Shown: positions 18,963 to 29,916, counted from the stretch's first letter. The stretch: DNA of 64,000 nucleotides from Caldilineaceae bacterium (GCA_022842065.1 JALHQH010000025.1:1-64000); one strand, 5' to 3'. The notes: generated by a model from the letters alone, not told the origin. Translations and numbers: made by a program.

Positions 18963-18965
18963 CGC

Positions 18966-21152
<2,187 letters not shown>

Positions 21153-21236
21153 CTGATCCACAGAAATAGTCTTTCTTCGTGTGTCTTCGTGGATGGCTGA
21201 CAGCCCACGCCGTGAACATTCTCTATTACAATAGCC
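21153..21236. repeat. Single arm of a palindromic-array type word
   Basis: The sequence TTCTTCGTGTGTCTTCGTGG (about 21173-21192) has the iterated-word style (CTTCGTG units) of the arrays elsewhere in the window, but the matching arm is absent. Probably a solo remnant between two convergent genes. Confidence 0.35.
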
Positions 21237-22034
21237 TTAGTGGCCCAACTGTTCGACACTGTGGCTGCGGTCGTGGTGAATGAGTTGCCAGCCACCCAAC
21301 TGTTGCAGGAGGCCACGCACTTGGTCGCGACGCGCGGCCATGCGGCTGTCTTTGCACTGCCAATCACCCTTCACCTGGTTGATCACTAACAGGGAGTCAC
21401 CCCGGATTTCAAGGCGTGCCGTCTTGGGATCAGCGCCCCCATCGCGCAGCCGCTTGAGCACGGCGTCGAGCGCCGCGATCAGGGTGTCATATTCAGCTTC
21501 GTTGTTGGTGACCCGATTGCCAAAGCGCAGGCGCACAATTTGTTGCTGATCACCCGGCCAACGCAAGACATAACTACCATAGCCCTGGCCAGGATTGCCA
21601 CGGCTGCCCCCATCAAAGACAATGCCAATCGGCTGTTCAGGGGCCTGGCCGGGCAGGGGTAACATTTGGTGTGGATCGGGCGGAGTAGTATTTTTTTCAG
21701 GGGTGCCAACCACCACCTTACCACTCACCGGCGAACGATAATCCGCTTTGGTGGTGGGTGGGGTCGTAGCGGGGGCTGGGGCAATGCGGATGGGGATCTC
21801 CGCCGGCGCTAGCCCTGCCACGCCCGCACGCAGGGCGGGATTGCGTGCCTTGGTGGCTGCTTCCCCCAGCGCAGGCGCCACCCGCAGCCGTTGCTGGTCG
21901 GTGAGCAAGGTTTCAGGCACAAAAAGCCCACTGGTATAGAGCCGGCGCTGCAATTGCCGACGTTGGGCCGGTGACAGTTGTTCAATGGCATCAAGAATGG
22001 CCGGTAAGCTCAAGGCATCAGCAACAGTAGTCAT
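21237..22034 (-). CDS. RNase HI-like protein with N-terminal extension
   Basis: 265 residues. The first 115 (helical, then a Pro/Thr/Ala-rich linker) are unassigned. The C-terminal 135 form a ribonuclease HI fold: FDGGSRGNPGQGYGSYVLRW (first Asp), VTNNEAEYDTLIAAL (Glu), IRGDSLLVINQVKGDW (second Asp). The chain stops at HDRSHSVEQLGH, where RNases HI have a final R-x-x-N-x-x-A-D-x-L-A; the fourth acidic residue is therefore missing. RNase H removes RNA from RNA-DNA hybrids. Activity of this short form is uncertain. It lies 9 bp behind the MBL gene, so it shares that transcript. Confidence 0.8.
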   Translation of the reverse strand: MTTVADALSLPAILDAIEQLSPAQRRQLQRRLYTSGLFVPETLLTDQQRLRVAPALGEAATKARNPALRAGVAGLAPAEIPIRIAPAPATTPPTTKADYRSPVSGKVVVGTPEKNTTPPDPHQMLPLPGQAPEQPIGIVFDGGSRGNPGQGYGSYVLRWPGDQQQIVRLRFGNRVTNNEAEYDTLIAALDAVLKRLRDGGADPKTARLEIRGDSLLVINQVKGDWQCKDSRMAARRDQVRGLLQQLGGWQLIHHDRSHSVEQLGH

Positions 22035-22043
22035 AGCGTTGGC

Positions 22044-22919
22044 TTAAGCCCCTGCAGCAACAGGTTGGCGCTGTTTACGCTGCTCAGCCCGCGCCCGTTC
22101 CCACAAAAAGAGCAGATTATTGGCATGGAATTGTTGGACCAGCCCCCCCAAGGGAATGCGGCTGCGCTCAAACTGCTCGATATCATGTTGCAGCAGATCA
22201 TGTTTGGTAGCCCCATTCGCCATGAGCCGCTCGACCAACGCCTGGATCGCATTAAGATATTGGACACTCACATCAATGCTGCTGGTTACTTCACCGCGCA
22301 ACAAAATGTCGCCGTGGCCCTGGACAATACATTCCAAGTTGTAATCATGCAGGTTGAGCAGCGAGCGCTTAAAATCTTCAATATCGCTAAAAGGGGTAGC
22401 AATTAACGGCACCGGCATCATCAAGTCGCTGGCAAAGAGCACCTTGTCCTCGCGCACATGGACGGCACACAGTTCCGGGCTTGGACCAGGTGAATGGATC
22501 AAGTGGACCGTTTTGCCACCCAGGCGTAAGACCATACCCTCATTAAAGACGAGTTTGGGCAGCCGGATGTCAACCTGGCGCAATTCAGGGGTCTGCTCTT
22601 TGGCCTGCGCCAGCGATTGTTCGCCATACTCCAGCAACATGGCGCGGCAACGTTCATGGGCCACCAACTCGGCCTCTGGGAAAAAGCAGGAGCCATAGAC
22701 ATGGTCGGCATGGCTGATCGTATTGACCAGATATTTGATCCCTTGCGGGCAGACGCGGTCAATAAAATCGATGATCTGCTTCGTCTCCGAGGGGAAGGGC
22801 AGCGTATCGATCAGGATGCCCCCCTCCGGCGTCACCACGAGGCCGGCATTGACTTCCACATATAGTTCACTGGTAAAGACCCAGGTATCATCCGCAACTC
22901 TCGTGCGCGTAATCGCCAC
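22044..22919 (-). CDS. Metallo-beta-lactamase fold hydrolase
   Basis: 291 residues. Metal motif HADHVYGS (H-x-D-H; the first His of the usual H-x-H-x-D-H is replaced, reading TISHADH), later HSPGPSPE and [10 protein letters not shown] supplying further ligands. The N-terminus ([20 protein letters not shown], with slight variation) is typical of small cyclase/hydrolase MBL proteins. Substrate cannot be told from sequence. It is first in a two-gene transcript with the RNase H-like gene. Confidence 0.8.
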   Translation of the reverse strand: MAITRTRVADDTWVFTSELYVEVNAGLVVTPEGGILIDTLPFPSETKQIIDFIDRVCPQGIKYLVNTISHADHVYGSCFFPEAELVAHERCRAMLLEYGEQSLAQAKEQTPELRQVDIRLPKLVFNEGMVLRLGGKTVHLIHSPGPSPELCAVHVREDKVLFASDLMMPVPLIATPFSDIEDFKRSLLNLHDYNLECIVQGHGDILLRGEVTSSIDVSVQYLNAIQALVERLMANGATKHDLLQHDIEQFERSRIPLGGLVQQFHANNLLFLWERARAEQRKQRQPVAAGA

Positions 22920-23078
22920 AGCCTATCTCCCCCTCAAATTCGCCAATTATGTCGCATTGACTCCCCAGTTTAGCACAGCCGTGTGAGTGCGTCAATAGGA
23001 TTGTTTACAATGGGATTCTTTTTTGTTTTAGCTGATGGATTAAAATCTACGACTGAGAATAAGCAATCACCGCCGTAA

Positions 23079-25730
23079 TTAGCGCTCATCGATTTCCGCC
23101 TGCATATCCAATTCACGGAAAATTTCTCGTGCTTGTGCAGTAGAATGCTCTGCTGTGACTAGATCGGCCCGGGCAAGTTGCAATGCGCCTAAGGCCCGCA
23201 ACGCGTAGGCGGCCAAAATGCGATCCTGATTTGCTTCTGCGAGTGCTAACGATTGACGAAGCAACCCTTCAGCCTCAACCAACTTTCCTTGCTGTGTATA
23301 GACCTCGCCCAAAGTACGCAACCCATCGGGGAGACAACTGGTGTGCTCGGCAGCGATGACCAGGCGCGCATAGTGTTCGGCCTGTGCCAAGTCCGCTAAG
23401 CCTAAATGAATTTCGGCCAATAGGGCAAAGGTCACCGCTTTGCCGTAGGCTTCCCCTAGTTGCGCAAACCAACCCAACGCTTCGGTGGCAGGGGGCAGGG
23501 CTAAGGCGTAAGCCTTGGCCAAGCGGCGGGCCAAGGCCAGGTTGTAGGTGGCACTGGCCAGTTTATTCAACCGACCGGTGTTGCGAAAGAAGATGATCGC
23601 GGCACGCAACTGTGCTTCAGCCGCGGTCAGTTGACGGCGCCAGCCATAGATGCGCCCCAAGTTGTTCTGGCTATTGGCTTCGCCATAGGGGTATTGAATG
23701 GTCTGCGCCAACTGCAAGGCGAGCAGATAGGCACTTTCTGCAGCCGGTAAATCGCCCCGCATTTCAGCGATAAACCCTTCCAGGTTGGCCGCTTCATGGC
23801 GCATGCGCGCGACTTCGGCATCGGCATAGACAAAATCGACCTCATTGGTGTAGAGATAGCCCAAGTCACGGTGAAAGTGGGCCGCCTCACTGATTAACTT
23901 TTCAACGGTTTCGAGGCCCGCCTGGTAAGCCTGTTGGGCCTGACCGGCTTCGCCGCGCAATTCGGCAATATCACCTGCGATCCGCCAGCGTTGGGCGGCG
24001 AGAAAAGGGATGTGCCAATAGATCGAACCCAACGTCTGCTGCGCCGTATCGTAATCGCCCAACAGCTTTTGTAACTCGGCGCGCAGCAGGGTCAACCGTT
24101 CCTGCGTGGCTTGCTCTAGTCGGCGTAGCGAAATTTGGGTCAGTACCGTCAGCGCGGCTTCGGCTTGCCCCTGATCAATCGCTTGTTCTTTGTAGGTGTA
24201 GAGCAGGTTGACCGCTAGCGCATTTTCACCCCCGGCGGCATAGTGATAGGCTGCGGCGGTAAATTGACCATATTGGGCACGCAAGGCCGCGGCTTCCAGG
24301 TGTAGCAATTCTTTCTCTTCGCTTGCTAAGAGGCGCTGGTAGATGGCATCACGAAAGGCCGGCAGCAGTTGCAGGCTCCCCAGTTCATCCACTTGCACCA
24401 GCTGCCAACGGCACAATTGTTCAATCGCCGCCTGTTGCGCCTGGTCATTCCAGGCCGTGCGTGGCATTGGATGGCGGAAAACGGCGAGCAGTTCGAGCAA
24501 GTACATCTCGCTCTCATTCAAATGACGCCAGATCCGGCGCAGCAGAAATTCGAGCGATGGTTCATGGGCAAAGCTCGCCAACGCATTGGTGATGGCTGCC
24601 GCGGCTGATTCGCCCGCACGATGTAATGAATGGGCGAGTGCACTGAACAACTCGAGCAGACGTGGGTTACCTTGCGTAGAACGGTGCAGCGCTGCCAACT
24701 CGCTTTCGGCTAAGGCCAGCCCCGCCGTTTGCAGCAGCGCCGCAACCGCAGGCGGCGTCAACCCGGTCAGGGCCTGGTGCAGATCCGTTTCAACGAGTAC
24801 TTTCTGGCCGATATAGAGGAGCGGAACCAGCCCGCGCAGACTTTCCAACAAAGGGAGCAATTGGGCGTGGGCCTCACTTTCACCAGGGCGCAACAGATCG
24901 ATCTCGTCGAAACAGAGCAAGATGCGGCGGGTGCCCAGGTTGGCGCAATCATAGCGCAAGAGGTTGAGCGCCACCGAGGCGCTGAGTTCACCGCGGTTTG
25001 CCACCAGTTGTGACCAAAGTGTAGAACGGCCTTGCCCATGTAAAAACCAAGCCAGGGCAAAGAGCAAGCTGTGACTGCGGTCGTTAAGCCCCGGCGCAAA
25101 GGTATACCAGAAGGTGGCAGCAGGCGCAAAGTGGTGCGCCAACGCCTGCCCCAACGTCGTTTTGCCCACGCCGCCGGGACCGCTCAAACTAACCGTCTTG
25201 CCCTCGTCTAGCGCCACCAGCAAATCGGCGACCGTTTGCGCCCGCCCCAGCAACTGCCGCGGCGCAGCCACCGCTTCTAAGCGCAAGGCCGGTTTTACTA
25301 GCCCAATAATTGCGTGCCCCAGTTGCTGGATCGCCCCATTCCGGTGGCGATGATAAGCCGCCTCCGAAAGATGTAGGGTGTGGATGATTTGATAGACAGG
25401 CAGCGGGTCGGGGGTAAAATAGGTAGCCTGCAACAGATCGCGCCAGAGTTGGCCCCAACGTTTTTGGTGTTGCGCCACCTGATCCGCCGCCTCGATCAGC
25501 AATTGCTGCAACGTCTGCCCGCGTGCCAAGGCTTCACTCGCACTGGTCGTGGTTACGTTAGGCAACCGCTCACCCAGAAAATAAGGCGAGGCCAGCGGCG
25601 ACTTTTCGCCCAGCCAGGTTGGATTGTGAAATTGTTTAAGGGCCTGTTCGACCACTACATCAAAGGCGGCGGTTACTTTTTTACTGGCTTGGGTGGCCGG
25701 GGTGGTAGGTTGCTTGGTTTTTGCGGGCAT
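23079..25730 (-). CDS. STAND-type ATPase with TPR array
   Basis: 883 residues. Residues 1-150 contain a segment (LHLSEAAYHRHRNGAIQQLG, 119-138) that reads like a helix-turn-helix of the sigma-region-4 type. NTPase core: Walker A GPGGVGKTT at 184-192, Walker B ILLCFDEIDLL at 270-280, then a winged-helix-like part. From about 480 to the end there are repeated helical hairpins of TPR type (YGEANSQNNLGRIYGWRRQL, ALRALGALQLARADLVTAEH). Such proteins (MalT/AfsR-like, NB-ARC-like) sense a ligand through the TPRs and switch on nucleotide exchange. No LuxR or nuclease output domain is seen. No neighbour suggests the signal. Confidence 0.82.
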   Translation of the reverse strand: MPAKTKQPTTPATQASKKVTAAFDVVVEQALKQFHNPTWLGEKSPLASPYFLGERLPNVTTTSASEALARGQTLQQLLIEAADQVAQHQKRWGQLWRDLLQATYFTPDPLPVYQIIHTLHLSEAAYHRHRNGAIQQLGHAIIGLVKPALRLEAVAAPRQLLGRAQTVADLLVALDEGKTVSLSGPGGVGKTTLGQALAHHFAPAATFWYTFAPGLNDRSHSLLFALAWFLHGQGRSTLWSQLVANRGELSASVALNLLRYDCANLGTRRILLCFDEIDLLRPGESEAHAQLLPLLESLRGLVPLLYIGQKVLVETDLHQALTGLTPPAVAALLQTAGLALAESELAALHRSTQGNPRLLELFSALAHSLHRAGESAAAAITNALASFAHEPSLEFLLRRIWRHLNESEMYLLELLAVFRHPMPRTAWNDQAQQAAIEQLCRWQLVQVDELGSLQLLPAFRDAIYQRLLASEEKELLHLEAAALRAQYGQFTAAAYHYAAGGENALAVNLLYTYKEQAIDQGQAEAALTVLTQISLRRLEQATQERLTLLRAELQKLLGDYDTAQQTLGSIYWHIPFLAAQRWRIAGDIAELRGEAGQAQQAYQAGLETVEKLISEAAHFHRDLGYLYTNEVDFVYADAEVARMRHEAANLEGFIAEMRGDLPAAESAYLLALQLAQTIQYPYGEANSQNNLGRIYGWRRQLTAAEAQLRAAIIFFRNTGRLNKLASATYNLALARRLAKAYALALPPATEALGWFAQLGEAYGKAVTFALLAEIHLGLADLAQAEHYARLVIAAEHTSCLPDGLRTLGEVYTQQGKLVEAEGLLRQSLALAEANQDRILAAYALRALGALQLARADLVTAEHSTAQAREIFRELDMQAEIDER

Positions 25731-25818
25731 CGTGAAAGACGGTCTCCATCAATGGCAAGATAGATCAGTGAAGATTTAAAGCCAGTATTTGAAAATAAGC
25801 TATAATGAGTGGATAAAA

Positions 25819-25908
25819 ATGGTAGACGCGTTCCATTTAAAGAATGCCGAATTAATTTTCCCTGATATTCAGATCTTAAAACCCGAAGAATTATTAAGGA
25901 GTGACTAA
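25819..25908 (+). pseudogene. Relic of a PIN-domain toxin C-terminus (probable)
   Basis: A 29-codon frame, ATG to TAA, giving AFHLKNAELIFPDIQILKPE and then ELL near the end. This is how VapC-type PIN proteins commonly finish (a hydrophobic strand followed by x-P-E-E-L/F-L). The catalytic N-terminal part is absent. The stop is one base from the ATG of the antitoxin-like gene, and the antitoxin Shine-Dalgarno sequence lies inside it. A short leader peptide is the alternative. Confidence 0.4.
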
Positions 25909-25909
25909 G

Positions 25910-26134
25910 ATGGCTGTGCTAACCATTCGAATACCGGACGAAAAACACAATCGACTAAAGGCATTGGCTGCACGGCGCAAAGTTAGCCTGAATAAACTCA
26001 TGGAAGAATTATCGACCCAAGCATTGGCTGAATTCGATAGCGAAGTGCGCTTTCGCGCATTGGCGGCCAGTGGAGAGGTCGCGCGTGGGCTGGAAATACT
26101 TGATCAGCTGGATGCGCACTTTCAGCAAAAATAG
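25910..26134 (+). CDS. Ribbon-helix-helix antitoxin (HicB/CopG-like)
   Basis: 74 residues from the ATG at 25910 (AAGGAG seven bases upstream; a GTG three codons earlier is less likely). MAVLTIRIPDEKHNRLKALA is followed by ARRKVSLNKLMEELSTQAL, a classic ribbon-helix-helix with the conserved S-L-N-K-L helix, and an acidic C-terminal toxin-binding tail. Antitoxins of this type are normally followed by a PIN toxin; nothing of the sort follows here, so this is an orphan that may still repress transcription or bind toxins encoded elsewhere. Confidence 0.8.
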   Translation: MAVLTIRIPDEKHNRLKALAARRKVSLNKLMEELSTQALAEFDSEVRFRALAASGEVARGLEILDQLDAHFQQK

Positions 26135-26205
26135 ATAAACCAGCTTGGCATTATGATGGGTTAATGTCAAAGTTTAAAGGTTTGCCATCCAATCATCCAG
26201 ATCTC

Positions 26206-26499
26206 CTAGGCACTATGTTGCGCAACCATATAGGCGCGCAGCACTGCGTTAATCTTTGTCTGATAGCCCTTTTCCTGGCGCAACCATTCGAGTAGATCAG
26301 CATCCAAACGGATCGTGACGACCTCTTTGCGACGCGGCATCACGACTTTGGCGCTCTGCCAGAAGGTTTCGTCCGTTGGGTGAATATCTTCATCCGCGTC
26401 AAGGGCATGGTGAATTTCCTCAGGGGTCAAGCGGCGCAGTTTTGCCCAATCGGTTTGCAACTCATCGGTTGATTTGCTGCCAGTAATAGCGTCGTTCAT
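26206..26499 (-). CDS. brnA: BrnA family antitoxin
   Basis: 97 residues from the ATG at 26499, inside the end of brnT (38-bp overlap). The N-terminal half (TDWAKLRRLTPEEIHHALDA) is the toxin-binding part and the C-terminal half (VTIRLDADLLEWLRQEKGYQ then TKINAVLRAYM) the ribbon-helix-helix DNA-binding domain. It neutralises BrnT and represses the brnTA promoter as a complex. Second gene of the operon, usual order for this module. Confidence 0.9.
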   Translation of the reverse strand: MNDAITGSKSTDELQTDWAKLRRLTPEEIHHALDADEDIHPTDETFWQSAKVVMPRRKEVVTIRLDADLLEWLRQEKGYQTKINAVLRAYMVAQHSA

Positions 26500-26740
26500 G
26501 CGGTTCGGCGCGCCAGGCGGCGATAATTCGTCTTTCATCTTCCTGCCTATCGGTGTAAACCACGGTAATTTCTAGGCCATTCACAAGACCAATCGCATAG
26601 ACACGTACTTCGTCATATTCAAAACGGTCATCCTCTTTTTCAACGGTGATGCCCTCAAAGATCTGGACTGCGTCGGTAAAGGTAATGCCGTGTTTGGCAA
26701 AGTTGCGACGATTTTTCTCTGGATCCCAAGTATAACGCAT
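26462..26740 (-). CDS. brnT: BrnT family ribonuclease toxin
   Basis: 92 residues, full length: YTWDPEKNRRNFAKHGITF, then DAVQIFEG, VYAIGLVNGLEITVVYTD, RRIIAAWRAEPHERRYY. These are the conserved BrnT elements, including the catalytic Arg/His-rich C-terminal motif. BrnT is a RelE-fold RNase that stops translation under stress when BrnA is lost. The leader contains a direct repeat (26751-26771) suitable for BrnA binding. Confidence 0.92.
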   Translation of the reverse strand: MRYTWDPEKNRRNFAKHGITFTDAVQIFEGITVEKEDDRFEYDEVRVYAIGLVNGLEITVVYTDRQEDERRIIAAWRAEPHERRYYWQQINR

Positions 26741-26750
26741 AGATTGTATT

Positions 26751-26771
26751 TACACAATGTCAATACACAAT
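26751..26771 (-). promoter_or_regulatory. Putative BrnTA operator
   Basis: The octamer TACACAAT (plus strand) occurs at 26751-26758 and again at 26764-26771, 13 bp apart, directly upstream of the brnT ATG. Type II antitoxins bind such repeats to autorepress. The spacing and position are seen; the role is inferred. Confidence 0.4.
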
Positions 26772-26974
26772 TGACTTAAGTTGCCAACGATGCGATAGCC
26801 GCCCCAAAGATGAGAGTTTTTTGCAGAAAAGTGATAGCGCAAACCCGCCCCGCCCCCTGTATAATACCATCAACAACGGCACACAAACAACTAAGCGCCG
26901 TTAATTCCAAGTTCAACCACCAGTAACAAACGATTCTACGCCGGGCGACCGGCATCCAGACCCAAAAGGAGAAT

Positions 26975-27457
26975 ATGATGTTTTTTCAACGACTACGTCA
27001 CGCGTCTACGTTTCGGCTTGGCCTGCTTGTCTTGGTGTTGTGCGGGGTGCTCTTGACTGGTTCACAGGAGGCTGGTCAGGCAAGCGCTGCGGAGTTGCAA
27101 GTAGCAACCGATTTACAAGGCAAAGAAAGTGCTACAATCTCATTCGAATCAGTTCCAAATGCACCTGCAGAACAAGTTTTTGTACGCTGTACAGTGGCAC
27201 AGGTTAGTGTTGGTTATGTGCATACTCCTAATACAGTTGGTTTCCACAGCACCGATTGTTCACCTTCAACTGGTGAAATTCAATACTTTGTCGTTCCGGC
27301 TGATTCAAAGAAAGCAGATCAAGTGCTGGCTATTCTGTTAACAGCAAAGGCAAGTGGACGACCAGTTTCTATGATTTATGACCCAAATGACACAAGCGGT
27401 ATCGCGCCAGAAGTTGTTAACAATAATCGCAAAATCCTGACTCTCGGTGTAGATTGA
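26975..27457 (+). CDS. Small secreted protein of unknown function
   Basis: 160 residues; AAAAGGAG lies just before the first of two adjacent ATGs, and a TATAAT box is found at about 26871. Signal peptide: FRLGLLVLVLCGVLLTGSQE with a likely cut after ASA. The mature part has two widely spaced cysteines (FVRCTV, STDCSPSTG) that may form a disulfide, and a helix plus strand near the end (VLAILLTAKASGRPVSMIYD, then RKILTLGVD). That ending resembles small exported proteins of unknown role in marine bacteria; I claim no function. More AT-rich than the neighbouring genes; followed 34 bp later by another small secreted protein. Confidence 0.7.
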   Translation: MMFFQRLRHASTFRLGLLVLVLCGVLLTGSQEAGQASAAELQVATDLQGKESATISFESVPNAPAEQVFVRCTVAQVSVGYVHTPNTVGFHSTDCSPSTGEIQYFVVPADSKKADQVLAILLTAKASGRPVSMIYDPNDTSGIAPEVVNNNRKILTLGVD

Positions 27458-27491
27458 TCCGTATTGATTAAGACGGTTAAGGGGAAATACG

Positions 27492-27797
27492 ATGAACAAA
27501 ATCCGATGGCGTATCCTATGGACAATCTGCTTGCTCGTCAGCGCCATTCTGGTCACAATAACTGGACAGGCTTGGGCCAGTGTTTCGTATCAGTCAGCAA
27601 ATAAGTTAGCGCAAATACAGACGGACCAAGTTGGTCAACAAGATACGAAAAATATGGTAACTCTTTTATCGCAAGACGAAGAAGTACAACTACAACAATC
27701 TAGCGCTGCACAAAACATCCAGATAATCACGTTCTTGCTTCTGGACGTAGAAGACGAAGCGCAACAAAAGGTCTTTTTGCCCTTGATCACACGGTAA
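27492..27797 (+). CDS. Small secreted protein with C-terminal FLPLITR tail
   Basis: 101 residues, preceded by AAGGGGAAAT. Signal peptide in the first 29 residues (ILWTICLLVSAILVTITG then QAWA). The mature chain is Gln-rich and short, ending VFLPLITR. The clostripain-type protein at 28100 ends YLPWVGR, the same pattern; I have seen this tail on other Chloroflexota secreted proteins. It probably shares a transcript with the preceding small secreted protein. Function unknown. Confidence 0.65.
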   Translation: MNKIRWRILWTICLLVSAILVTITGQAWASVSYQSANKLAQIQTDQVGQQDTKNMVTLLSQDEEVQLQQSSAAQNIQIITFLLLDVEDEAQQKVFLPLITR

Positions 27798-27823
27798 GCC
27801 GGGCAGACATTGAAATGCCCGCC

Positions 27824-27886
27824 TGAGATGCAAAACCCGTTAAAACGGGTTAGTGCGTAACCCGTTTTAACGGGTTTTGCATCTCA
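27824..27886. terminator. Hairpin with perfect 29-bp arms
   Basis: Arms 27824-27852 and 27858-27886 (beginning TGAGATGCAAAACCCGTTAA) are exact reverse complements around a 5-base loop. Inside each arm AACCCGTTAAAACGGGTT is itself near-palindromic. It probably ends the transcript of the two small secreted proteins. Confidence 0.65.
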
Positions 27887-27919
27887 GCAGATGAATTCAT
27901 TCATCTGGTTACAACCACA

Positions 27920-28070
27920 ACACCTGGCCCGAAAGTCGCAAAGATTTTCGAGCCAGGTGTCGCCGATTGGTGACATACTCGCGTAGGGCGCACCCTTGCG
28001 GTCGCCCCGGTGCCGAGAAAACCACCGCCACCAGGATAGCCGGGGCGACCACACAAGGGTACGCCCCTAC
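27920..28070. repeat. Two further inverted repeats before the clostripain gene
   Basis: 27920-27960 has ACACCTGGC / GCCAGGTGT arms. 27983-28010 and 28040-28070 pair as GTAGGG(G)CGxACCCTTGxGGTCGCCCCGG-type arms, imperfect but long, a word found in many intergenic palindromes of environmental bacteria. No coding signal is present. Confidence 0.55.
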
Positions 28071-28099
28071 CTCATTGCAACAACACGAAAGGAACGCCT

Positions 28100-29650
28100 A
28101 TGCGTTTCAAGCTATTCTTGATCACGATTGCGCTACTCATGCCGGCCCTTGCCGGCTATCTTGCGTTAACCACCGGGCCAACCCCTGCTGCCGCTGCGCC
28201 GCCCCTTGCCGCAAGCGAGCAACAAGCGTTGATCAGCGCCATCAATACGCTGTTGCTCACCGACGATGAACCGGAAACGCTCGTCTTGCTCTATGTCAAC
28301 GGTGACAACAATCTCGCCCTGGATATGCAGAAAGAACAGTTGGTGCAGAAGATCCACAGGGGCGCAACCAACCCAGCGATTACGGTGCGTATGGTGCTCG
28401 ATTGGCCTATTTTCGGTAATAGCCGCTATTATCAGGTTGACCGCCGCGGTGTGGCTGACTGTCAGGAGGACATTGCGATTGACTATACTTGGTGTGGACG
28501 TTATCAAGACGGAGTTAATGTCCACCCCTTCCCCGAAGACTTGGGCGACCCGGCTAACCTGAGCAAATTCATCCAAGATGGGATTGCCGAACGACCCCAC
28601 GCCGAGCGCATTATCCTGGCAATGGTCGGCCACGGTGGTGGGTGGAGTCCTAACGTGCTGGCGGGGCAACCCAAGGGGCATGGCGGCAAACCAGGCAATC
28701 AGGATGCGGAGTTGGGCGGCCTGCTCTGGGATAACTCGACGGAAAGTGGCTTCGGCAATTCGCTCTCCACCCTTGATTTGCACCAGGCCCTTGCTGATGC
28801 CAAAAGCAAGACCGACCGCACCATCGATCTGCTCTATCTCGATGCCTGTCTGATGGGAATGTGGGAAGTCGGCCACCAGGTGCAGAGCGAAGTCCATTAC
28901 CTGCTGGCTTCCGAAAGCTGGAGTTGGACCTCCTTTGCCTATGCGGCGCATCTGGCAGCGGTGACGAATGACCGTTCGATTGAACAGATCGGCGCGGCCT
29001 GGATCAGCAACGAGGCCGCGGTCTTAGCGCCGGTCAACCATGCCTATACTTTTTCGCTGCTTGATCTCACGCAAATGCCAACTCTCACTGCGAGCATTGA
29101 TGGGTTGGCACAGCAGCTTGAACTGTTAGTGCAGAGCGAAGCGGGCAAAGCCAACCTACGCAACGCCTTCAAGAATAGTGATTGCTTTGACAGTAATGCT
29201 GATGCGCTGATTAACCGCACCGATCCAGCGCTGGGTGACGGGATCGACAACTACTGTGATCTGGGCAGTTTCGTCGCAAAAGTGGAGGCGCAGTTCCCAA
29301 CAACAGCGGCAGTGGTTAACGCCGTACAGGCGGTAAAAAGTGCCATCACCACCACCGTGCGCGCTGAGCGGTCCGCGAGTGGTGTTCCTGGACGGGCATC
29401 AACCACCCGTTGGGAATGGGGCGCGTTGGGTGGGGTGAGTATTTACACGCCATTGGGGCAGGATGATTGGAAACGCGGGCTATACAGTCAGCTTGCGGTT
29501 GCGACTGCCACCCAATGGGATGAGTTGCTGACGGCCTATTGGAATGCGCCCATTCCGACTGCGCCGGATTGCCCGCAAGGAGGCTGCGACTTACCCAATG
29601 GGCCGCTTGGCGTTGGCCATCGGCTTTATCTGCCGTGGGTGGGGCGCTAA
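28100..29650 (+). CDS. Clostripain family (C11) secreted cysteine peptidase
   Basis: 516 residues, preceded by AAAGGAA. Signal peptide at 1-34 (LFLITIALLMPALAGYLALT). The C11 catalytic pair is visible: His178 in AMVGHGGGW and Cys250 in LLYLDACLMGMWEVG. Upstream strand LVLLYVNGDNNLALDM is the usual family start, and LASESWSWTSF follows. These enzymes cleave after basic residues and are often self-processed. The C-terminus ends HRLYLPWVGR, the same short tail as the small secreted protein at 27492. Confidence 0.88.
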   Translation: MRFKLFLITIALLMPALAGYLALTTGPTPAAAAPPLAASEQQALISAINTLLLTDDEPETLVLLYVNGDNNLALDMQKEQLVQKIHRGATNPAITVRMVLDWPIFGNSRYYQVDRRGVADCQEDIAIDYTWCGRYQDGVNVHPFPEDLGDPANLSKFIQDGIAERPHAERIILAMVGHGGGWSPNVLAGQPKGHGGKPGNQDAELGGLLWDNSTESGFGNSLSTLDLHQALADAKSKTDRTIDLLYLDACLMGMWEVGHQVQSEVHYLLASESWSWTSFAYAAHLAAVTNDRSIEQIGAAWISNEAAVLAPVNHAYTFSLLDLTQMPTLTASIDGLAQQLELLVQSEAGKANLRNAFKNSDCFDSNADALINRTDPALGDGIDNYCDLGSFVAKVEAQFPTTAAVVNAVQAVKSAITTTVRAERSASGVPGRASTTRWEWGALGGVSIYTPLGQDDWKRGLYSQLAVATATQWDELLTAYWNAPIPTAPDCPQGGCDLPNGPLGVGHRLYLPWVGR

Positions 29651-29659
29651 CCAATCAAG

Positions 29660-29722
29660 GTAACAGTCACCGTCGATCACGCTGTCGGTCATGCAGACAA
29701 CCTTGCCGACAGTGACTGTCAC
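29660..29722. terminator. Inverted repeat between the clostripain gene and the dead permease
   Basis: GGTAACAGTCACCGTCG at the left pairs imperfectly with CGACAGTGACTGTCACC at the right. It separates two convergent units and may end the clostripain transcript. Confidence 0.4.
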
Positions 29723-29788
29723 CGGCTTAGCCTTAGCCTTTCACGGCACCGGACATGATCCCACTAATCAGCTGTTTTTGAAACAGGC

Positions 29789-29911
29789 GACATGAATGGT
29801 TACACCACAAACCATGAAAATTTTTCTACCGCCAAGCACGCGAAGAGCGCAAAGGTTCGCTTAAGTTTTTCTTTGCGCTCTTCGCGGCCTTGGCGGTGGA
29901 GATTTTCACAT
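29789..29911. mobile_element. Palindromic insertion A in the dead permease
   Basis: 123 bp between two copies of CAGGC. It starts GACATGAATGG, ends GATTTTCACAT and holds a long hairpin whose arms read ACCGCCAAGCACGCGAAGAG and so on (about 27 bp, two mismatches). No coding capacity, so it is non-autonomous. Confidence 0.75.
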
Positions 29912-29916
29912 CAGGC

